Of a DNA stretch of 64,000 bases, positions 56,300 through 64,000 are shown piece by piece. The notes beneath the pieces were generated by a model. The model worked only from the letters and a program-made list of their open reading frames with translations, was not told the DNA's origin and ran no database searches. Origin of the DNA: Dastarcus helophoroides (lineage: Eukaryota; Arthropoda; Insecta; Coleoptera; Bothrideridae). Position 1 is the stretch's first letter. Every line of letters starts with the position of its first letter. The stretch lies in the NCBI GenBank assembly GCA_028583605.1, contig CM053328.1, positions 28,059,578-28,123,577 of the forward strand, written 5' to 3'. The translations under genes were made by a program, and so were the position numbers.

Positions 56300-58175
56300 T
56301 TCATGCTAAATGATCCTGCATTAAAAAATGGTTAATAAACTAAACAATAATGGTCGCCCGTGACAAATTTGAGTCTTTAAACTGATTTCTGATTTTCTAA
56401 AAATTGTGAATTTTTTTCCTTAATTACAAAACGTTGACTTTATATAATGAGCTTTCGAGAAATTGTTTTGAATTTCGAGCTCTTTTTGTTTAGATCAGCT
56501 AATTTAAACTTACAAAAAAGTTAAAATATTTTTGGGTAAATGTTGAGATTTTTGATTTTCAGCTTTTTTACCAATAGACCCAGAATAATTATTATTTATT
56601 TAGTTTTGGTAACTCTACATTTTATAAAGTGCATTGGAAATAGATAGTCCTGATATTAATCTATCAAAAATGATTCAATTTTTGCTGCCTTGCTACCTTC
56701 CATTACAGACTTTCATAAAAAAGTTATTAACTTGGTCATGAACATTAGTTCAGAGAACATATAGGTTATAAAGGAAATTATAACATGTCGTAATATAGAA
56801 ATTTTTAGTTAGAATTTCCTTTTGTTTAATCAAAAATGTTTTCCATTTATACCGCTTGTAACCAACTTCATTTGTAGAACAAATTCACTTCAGTTGTACA
56901 TTTTACTACATATTTTGCAGCCTCAGTGTTTCAGAACGCAAAAGAGTTTCAGTGTTACAGAACGCAAAAGAGTTTATAAAGGTTAAGTTCTAGACGTATT
57001 TTGTCTAAATTAAATCATCACCTGACTAATCAAAAATGAAAAACAAATCTCGCAACAAGCGTGTGACTTAGCGCCGCATTATAAATACGAATGCGACATT
57101 ATTTTTAGTTCACAAACGTGTTATTTTTAATGACTTTTTGTTCTTCCCTATTACAAAGATTTATTTTTAAACGGGTGCTCACCTAAATAACAGAATAATT
57201 TCTCAAGCTGAAAAATGCCCAAAACACCAATAAATGATAAATATAATGATGCATCACTGTTTGAGCGGCGTCTACGAAATTCGATTATTCCAGAATTGTT
57301 ACAATTTTGTTTATATGTTGCATGCTTTAAAATAGAACATCCTTTAAATACGAGAATCTAAACAATATATCCCTTGTTGAAAACTATCAACTGTAATTAG
57401 TAAAAAATAATTTAGAAATGGTAGCACTAAAATTAAAAAAGATCTCTAATTGGAGTCATCACAAAATAGCAATAAGTACCTTATTATTGGAATAAACAAC
57501 TGAAAGAAACAAAAAACTTAGCGTGCCCCATTTCCACTACCAAGTAAAAAAAACACTAAGAGAATTTCCTATAAAAAAAAACTATCCAGCTTAAATCAAA
57601 ACACGAGAAACGGTAGTTAATAAGGACAAAAAAAGGTAGTAAATCATTCAAATGGTTTATAAGCAACTACTCGAGATATCTCCAATAATTCTAATAAGCC
57701 AATGATTGATTATTATTTTTAGTTCAAAATTACCCATCGCTAATATAATAATATAATTTAAAAAAATCAATTTTCTAATTTTGTTAATTACAAATTACAG
57801 AACTGTTGGCAGGCGTACGTATTTCTCACAAAAAGTACTTTAAAAAAAGTTTTTAAAGCCACAAAAAAGCATGTAATATCAAACCAGCAACTTGCGTTTG
57901 GAGGGAGAGTCTAATCAAAATTCTTAATTACTCATTTCCGCTTCTAACTACCATACTAAACTAATAAGGCCATGTAAAAGTGAAATGTGCATTAACAATA
58001 TTGATTAATAAAATCTAATCAACCCACTTTAAGCTAATTAACAAGAAAAAGATTATTTGGTGGCAACATGCAACTTACTAATCATTTTTATAAATGAGTA
58101 CACGAAGTACAATACTTTCCAACGCCTAGATCTAGAGCTTAACAAATATGCCAAAATCATGCACTAAACAGGTCA
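56300..58175. other. no recognised feature
   Basis: AT-rich unique-looking DNA. There is a 26-base direct repeat of the type GTTTCAGAACGCAAAAGAGTTT at about 56928-56975. No gene was recognised. Confidence 0.4.
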
Positions 58176-58373
58176 ATGACAGTAAATTCTCACATGGACT
58201 TTCAGGAGGATAATCCAATGGACAACGATCGCCAATCGATGAAGCAAAGGTCAGTCTCAATCAATTCAATTAGATCAAGAACCGCTGAAAAAACGAGGAC
58301 AATCCTAATCGCTGAATATCCGATGTCAGTGGCACCAAAGCTTTCAGCAGTCGGATTCGCACTGAAGCGATAA
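58176..58373 (+). CDS. hypothetical small frame in a GC-richer island
   Basis: 65 codons from ATG to TAA: MTVNSHMDFQEDNPMDNDRQ, then SMKQRSVSINSIRSR, TAEKTRTILIAEYPMS and VAPKLSAVGFALKR. The amino-acid mix is ordinary for a protein, unlike frames in the AT-rich repeats. A longer frame overlaps it on the minus strand (58202-58543, 113 codons), so at most one is real. No domain is recognised. The island (about 58170-58560) also has TGACGTCA at 58409-58416, a CRE site, so it may be a promoter or first exon instead. Confidence 0.2.
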   Translation: MTVNSHMDFQEDNPMDNDRQSMKQRSVSINSIRSRTAEKTRTILIAEYPMSVAPKLSAVGFALKR

Positions 58374-58544
58374 CTGCCCCAGACCAACCCTAGAGATTTG
58401 GGGATGATGACGTCATATGCGGGAGAATCGGATGATTGGGGAAACGCGTGTAGTCTTGAGCACGTTTTCCGACCCCGAATCGGGCGGAAAACCGTGGGGG
58501 TAGGTTTGGCATATTTGCCAAGTATTGATATGGGACGACACAAA

Positions 58545-59079
58545 AATTATACCTACTCTGTGATATAAATGTAAATCTGATGACTAAAAAAGAAGGCGAC
58601 AAAACGAAACGAGATTTTTGTCAGCTGTGGAAATGTAAGTTGACAACCAAATAAAACTTCTCTCTCTAGAAGTAATAAGATTGATGACAAACTAGATCAT
58701 ATCCAACCCAAGAGAAAAAAAATCATACTCCTTTGAAATTTTCAGAATTTCTCTAGGATCCTTTAAAATTGATTTAAAATAAACTATGTCCTTCGTGTTC
58801 GTATAATTGGGCGACTTTTTGTAGAAAAGAAACAAGCTATAAATTCTTAAATATTAGATGTTTAGCATATAGCTTAGGAGAATTCAAAATCTTTGCTGCA
58901 AAAAGAGTCTGACTTCGTTTCAAAACCTAGCACTGTCTATTAACCAAAGAACTAATCTCCTGAATGAGTGGAAGTAAGTGAACTGCAGAAGACGCTGAAA
59001 TGCTTTCTTTTCTTTCGGCAAAACAAAAAAGTTAATAATATTGTTTTCATAGGTTCATCTAGAATAGGGCAGGGTAGAG
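58545..59079. other. no recognised feature
   Basis: AT-rich sequence. Nothing was seen that I can support. Confidence 0.4.
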
Positions 59080-59087
59080 CTCTTGCC

Positions 59088-62000
59088 TAGGGCCTGATTT
59101 AGAGTAGCCCTAAGCTACAGGGGCGGCATTTGGGGGTGGTGAGCAGGGCAACCGCTCGGGGCCTCGCTCTTGCAGGGGGCCTCGCGCACTCGCGCAATAG
59201 TACGAATTCTAATGTTCATTTGAATTTCGCGCATTATAAAACTCGACTCGCTGCTCTCTTGCATAGTTGTCGTGTTGATATCTGTCTCATTCGCTCCAAT
59301 GAATGTTTCTTTCCTTCTCTTTCACACTGATGAAATTAAGTACCAGAGCCACAAGTGCTGCAAACTGCAAGGGCTAAACAAAACCTGATAGTACTCCATT
59401 TTCTTCGTGTTTACGATTCGGGGAATTTCCCTGTTGCATTTCAACTGTCAACTGTCGTTGGGTTACGCTTTTATATTAGAGCAACCGTCATCATTTCTTA
59501 ACGCCTGGTTCTTTTAAGACAGTAATGCACCTTAATTTATCATGATTAATAATTTGTTATCTTTGTGTTTATTAATTTTTCTTAATTTCAAATAAACAAT
59601 TTTTTTAAAAGTCTATATTTATTTGTAACTTTGCATCATCATTAAAACTCATGGGCGTAGGCAGGATTTCGTTCATGAAGGGGTAAGAATCATTTTAAAA
59701 ACTGGATTAAAAAAAAGAAAACCGGAAAACGTTCCGGTTGAGTATATGTATATTTTCATTTAATTACATGAACTGAGGAATCGAATTTTCAGATTAACAT
59801 TGAAATTTGGAAATAGAGCCGAAACTTTGTGAAAACAGTCAGAAAATTTAATTTAAAATAAAAACCATACCTTTCGAAAAACTTCGAAAACTATCGAAAT
59901 TTCGGAAGATTTCCAAAAATAATGATTTTTGAAAAATACCGTCGAAATGTCGAGAAAAAGATTTAAATCTCTTCAAAAAAAGTGAACATTTTTAAGAGAA
60001 AGTTTAATTTTGCGAGAGACGAATTTTGAGGAAAAAACGAATTTTGGGAAAAAGTTGGATTGTTTAGAAAATCATGTTTTAAAATAAAATCCTAAACTTT
60101 CGAAATAATGTTGAAAATTCGAAAAAATTATATTATTAAAGGTGGAGTTTTGTGTAAAAAAGACGTATTTTTCAGAAAATGTTGGAAGATTGAAAAAAAT
60201 TTTTCACTGTAAGTGGAGATTTCCAAAAGCATAAAAAAAAATTTTAAGTAAAAGTCAAAATTTCCAGAATAAGACAAATTTTGAGAAACATGAATTTTCG
60301 GAAATTTTAAATTTAAAAAAATTCACAAATAACCGAATATTAAAAAAATGAAAAGTTCAATTTTGAGAGAAAAAAGTACAATAAAGTCGTAATTTCGAAA
60401 GCGACAAATTTTGAGAAAAACCCTATTTTGGGAAAAGATTTATTTGAAAACCAATATTAAATAAAAATTCACCCTTTCGGAAGAACTCGAAAAATGCTGA
60501 AAATTCTAAAAATGCTACAATATTTCCAAAGGTCAAATATTGTGAAAAAATTCGCAATTTCCAAAAACATTTTTCTCGAAATTTTTACTTTTTTGTTCTA
60601 ATTTTGACATAATATTTACATTTCAATAAAGAAATTGAATGTACAAGAAATCTTTTTCTCGAAATTACCCAAAAATATTTTTCTCAATATTTTTTATTTT
60701 CGAGAACATGCCGATCTAATTTAGAGAAAACAGACAAATTTTAAGAAAATTTAAATTTAAAGGAGAAGCCAATTTCGAGGAAAAAGTCCATAAAGTTCCA
60801 GAAACTGAAACATCGCATTTTGAAATAAGTCAAAATTTCGAAAACAAGGCGAACTATGAAGTTGAAATTACTGGAGTCAAATTTAAAAGAGTCAAAATTT
60901 TAAAAAGACAAATATTCAGAAAAGTGGCAGAATTTTGATGGGAAACATGATTTCCGAAAAAAGAGCCAAAAAAATAGAACTTGGAGAATTATGTCGGAAT
61001 TTCGAAAAAGACGAATTGAAACTAATTTTAAGAGAAAAATTCTAAATGTTTAGCAAAGTTAAATATCGAATTTTGATATAAAAATATCGACAAAAAGGCA
61101 AATTTTAAGAAATCTGTCAACATTTGTAAAAAATCAAATTCTAAAAGATCAAAATCTTCAGAAAAACCTGATGTTAATAAAAATAAAGGAATTTAAAAAA
61201 AACGAAATCTCTGAAAAACGGTCGACATTTCTAGAAAAACTACCAAATGAAGCATCAAAGATCGAAATTTTCCAGAAAAAATTCCAACTTTAAGAAAATG
61301 TACAATTTTAAAAATTGCCGTTTATGAAAAAAAAAATGAATTTTGAAAAAAGGTCAAAATTTGAAGATACGAACTTCCAGGAAAAATATTCACATTTCCG
61401 AGAACGTACAGGATGGGATAAATTTCAAATTTGCGAAAAAAGACAGATTTTGAGAAAAATATCCAAATTTCAATTTTTTTAAATTCGTTTTTTTGCTGGA
61501 AATTTCGATTTTTTTTCCCTTGAAAAACAAAAAAAATCAAAATTTTGAGAAAAAAGTCGAAATTTAGTAAACACACGAAATTCTTCAGAGAGCCAAATTT
61601 GGTCGAAATTTTGGAAAAAGGACAAATTTTGAGAAAAATGTAATTTCTAAAATTTCTCTTGACCGCTTGAATCAGAGGCAGACATGCGCCGTGATCTGTC
61701 CCACTCTGTGTCAGAAAATGTCCAGTATTGAGATAAACTTCGAAATTTTGAGAAACAAGTTGTATTTCAGTTGTAAATCATTCCAGGGAAAATTTTTTCG
61801 AAATTTTTGTCGTTTTACAAAATTTCTAAAAAAGTCATTATAAAAATTTCCAGATAAATATTTTTATCAAAAAATCGATCAAATTTTGAGGAAAAAGGTA
61901 AATCTTGATAGATAAACAAGTCAAAATTTTCAGAAAAATCAAAATTTAAAGAAAAGTCGAAGTATCCGGAAAAAACGAATTTTGAAAAATTTTAGAATTT

Positions 62001-62550
62001 CCAAAAATAAAACGATGAATTTTGAAATAAAAATTCGAAATTTTGACTAAAGTCGAATTCTAATAAAAGAAACCGCATTTTAGGAATAAATTTGAAATTT
62101 CGAAGGAAATTTATGAAAAAAGACGAATTTTGAGAAATAGGTCGAAATTTCGAGAAAATGTCAATGGCTTAGAGAAGGACGAATTTTGTCGAATGGAAAT
62201 TTTTTAGAGAGTCTTCTCAGTTGAATATAAATTTTCGTTTAACTGCAACCAGAGCCAGAGCCTGAGGGGGCTCGGAGCCCCGCAATGGCCAAGGCCTCCC
62301 TTTTAAGTTATTTGAAATATGGGGTTAACATTCCACGGGCTCAAGAATTCTGGTGATTAAAAAAAAGCTTTTTCACACAAAGCAACAATTTTATCAACAA
62401 CTAAAAAAAAAAGGACCTCAATCCTATTTTTCCCTACAACTTTTTCTCGACAACACTGTATATCCAAATATGATTTTTCGGGACACGCCCCAAGAAAGTG
62501 GAGGCCTTCCTAAGCTATAGCTGTATATCTTATACGTAAATCTAGCACTG
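59088..62550 (+). mobile_element. large non-autonomous hAT element (3.5 kb)
   Basis: Flanks CTCTTGCC (59080-59087) and CTCTTGCT (62551-62558) match at 7 of 8. The ends are TAGGGCCTGATTTA and, inward from the right, CAGTGCTAGATTTA. CCTAAGCTA occurs near both ends (59111-59119 and 62511-62519), and GC-rich subterminal DNA includes AGGGGCGGCATTTGGGGG. 59770-62230 is cryptic AT-rich repeat with the landmarks CACTCTGTGTCAGAAAATGT (61703-61722) and TCAGTTGAATATAAATTTTC (62218-62237). No transposase is present. Confidence 0.72.
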
Positions 62551-62600
62551 CTCTTGCTCCCACCTGACTCAAATAGTCAATCAAATATGTAGTTTCAAGT

Positions 62601-63085
62601 GGGGGACTTTTCCCAGAAATTTTCATTTTTTCTTTTCGAAATTCGTCCCCGTCTTGAAACGTCGACATTTTCTCGAAAATTCAACATTTTTTTCAAAACT
62701 GTTTCCCAAATATTTTAAAAATTTTCGAATTTATTTTTAAAATTCGACTTCTCCGTTCAAAATCTGACTTTCTCAAAATGTTGAATATTTACCTCAAAAT
62801 TATTCGTTTTTTTTAATCGAAATTTCATCATTCTTCAGAATGCGACTTTTTCTGAAAATTTCGACTTTTTAAAATCAGAATTTCTGCAGAAATTTGCATT
62901 TTGCTCAATATTTGGCAACTCTTTTCATAAAAAGTAAACATTTTGAAAAATGGTTTTAGGAATTTTAAATCTTTGTAAACACGAAGAATTCCAAGGAAAT
63001 TTATCTTTGGAAATTTCAACTGTTTTTTTTTTAATCCAATTTTCTGAAAATTTCAACTTCTCAAAATTTTGACATTTATCTTAAT
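62601..63085 (-). repeat. duplicated cryptic-repeat segment, copy 1
   Basis: Matches 63511-63998 in order and spacing (offset about 910). Shared words include CTTCTCCGTTCAAAATCTGA, CTCAAAATTATTCGTTTTTT and CAAGGAAAT..CTTTGGAAAT. Confidence 0.8.
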
Positions 63086-63510
63086 GGGGGAGCTCGTTTT
63101 ATAATGACTTAGGCAGGCGAAATAGAATGAATATTCAGCCGTTCGACTTGTTCTCAAAATTGGTCCATTTTTCGAAATTTCGAATTTTCATGAAATTTTT
63201 TCGATCTTGTCGCGATTTCGCTTTTTTTTGTAATTCGTTTTTGTTTTTAAAAATTTTGCTTTTTTCTCGAAATTCGACTTTTTTTTTAAAAAATTTAATA
63301 TTTTTCTTAAAACCAGTCTATTTTCAAATGTTCAAAAATTGGATCCTTTATGTTATGCTAGCAAATTTACCATTTTTCTCGAAATTCGTCTTTTTGTCAA
63401 AATTTAGATTTTTTCAAAATTCGTCATTTTCATTACATTTCATTTTACTATTAGGTACTTTCTCCAAATTTTATTTCTATGTGAAATTTTCATTTTTTAT
63501 CGAAATTTTG
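63086..63510. repeat. cryptic AT-rich repeat between the two copies
   Basis: T-rich orientation with TTTTCTCGAAATTCG words. The 147-codon frame at 63127-63570 is F- and S-rich low complexity and not credible as a gene. Confidence 0.45.
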
Positions 63511-63998
63511 TGTGGGAGATTTTTCTTAGAAATTTTCATTTTTTCTTTTCGAACTTCGTCCTCGCCTTGAAATGTCGATATTTTCTCGAAATATCAACAT
63601 TTTTCTCAAAATTGTTTGCCAAATATTTTTGAATTTTCGAATTTATTTTTAAAATTCGACTTCTCCGTTCAAAATCTGACTTTCTCAAAATGTTAAATAT
63701 CTACCTCAAAATTATTCGTTTTTTTTAATCGAAATTTCTTCATTTTTCAGAATTTGACTTTTTCTGAAAATTTCGACTTTTTAAAATCAGAATTTTTGCA
63801 AAAATTTTCATTTTCCTCAATTCGATTCGACTCTTTTTTATAAAAAGTAAACATTTTGAAAAATGGTTTTTAGAAATTTTAAATCTTTGCAAAAAACGAA
63901 GAATTCCAAGGAAATTCCCCTTTGGAAATTTCAACTGTTTTTTTAATCCAATTTCCTGAAAATTTAAATTTCTCATAATTTTGACATTTACCCTAATA
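63511..63998 (-). repeat. duplicated cryptic-repeat segment, copy 2 (may run past the window)
   Basis: Second copy of 62601-63085. It reaches the window edge, so a longer tandem array may follow. Confidence 0.8.
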
Positions 63999-64000
63999 CT

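Noticed and set aside
63127..63570. 147-codon plus-strand frame at the window end
   Set aside because: Phenylalanine- and serine-rich low complexity from T-rich repeat. No domain and no credible codon use.

Overview
The window is a piece of an animal, almost certainly insect, nuclear genome. It is very AT-rich, has spliced exons with GT..AG boundaries, and is crowded with eukaryotic DNA transposons. The only cellular gene I can reconstruct is a spliced minus-strand gene whose product looks like the insect protein Pinocchio (pino). It has three coding exons at 9583-9629, 3407-3659 and 3217-3348, giving 143 codons. A candidate 5' UTR exon and promoter lie at about 18264-18380, and a poly(A) signal at 2430-2435. 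The species and order cannot be fixed from this sequence.

Layout. 1-2.4 kb: a broken PIF/Harbinger transposase, its terminal repeat region and a hAT end. 2.4-18.4 kb: pino and its long introns, which hold a 787-bp hAT element with a perfect target duplication and several kilobases of cryptic low-complexity repeat. 18.8-27.8 kb: more low-complexity repeat and hAT termini, including a complete 1.7-kb hAT element at 26151-27841. 28.7-35.0 kb: a nested set in which a mariner-like element was struck twice, by a CENP-B/Tigger (pogo) element and by a second mariner-like element with about 600-bp inverted arms, each at a TA. 36.1-41.9 kb: a deletion derivative of the outer mariner, a second hAT copy inverted relative to the first, and a 1.25-kb mariner. 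44.6-48.7 kb and 59.1-62.6 kb: two large non-autonomous hAT elements. 53.6-55.5 kb: a tandem array with a unit of about 222 bp. Everything autonomous is dead: every transposase frame carries stops, frameshifts or lost catalytic residues.

The most interesting signal is a set of six hammerhead-ribozyme-like motifs in four sequence families (18022-18062, 40578-40620, 45313-45358, 45438-45478, 50728-50772, 51309-51355). They look like remnants of Penelope-like retroelement ends. In each family the stem III segment is a short self-complementary palindrome and a stem I pairs exactly or nearly so across the predicted cleavage site. The copy at 51309-51355 matches the classical core completely.

The second theme is a cryptic AT-rich repeat built from units resembling GTCGAAATTTTGAAAAA. 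It covers a large part of the window, flips strand, and forms the interior of hAT elements that have quite different ends. Three of these share the same two interior landmarks in the same order, which suggests one ancestral cargo carried by several hAT families.
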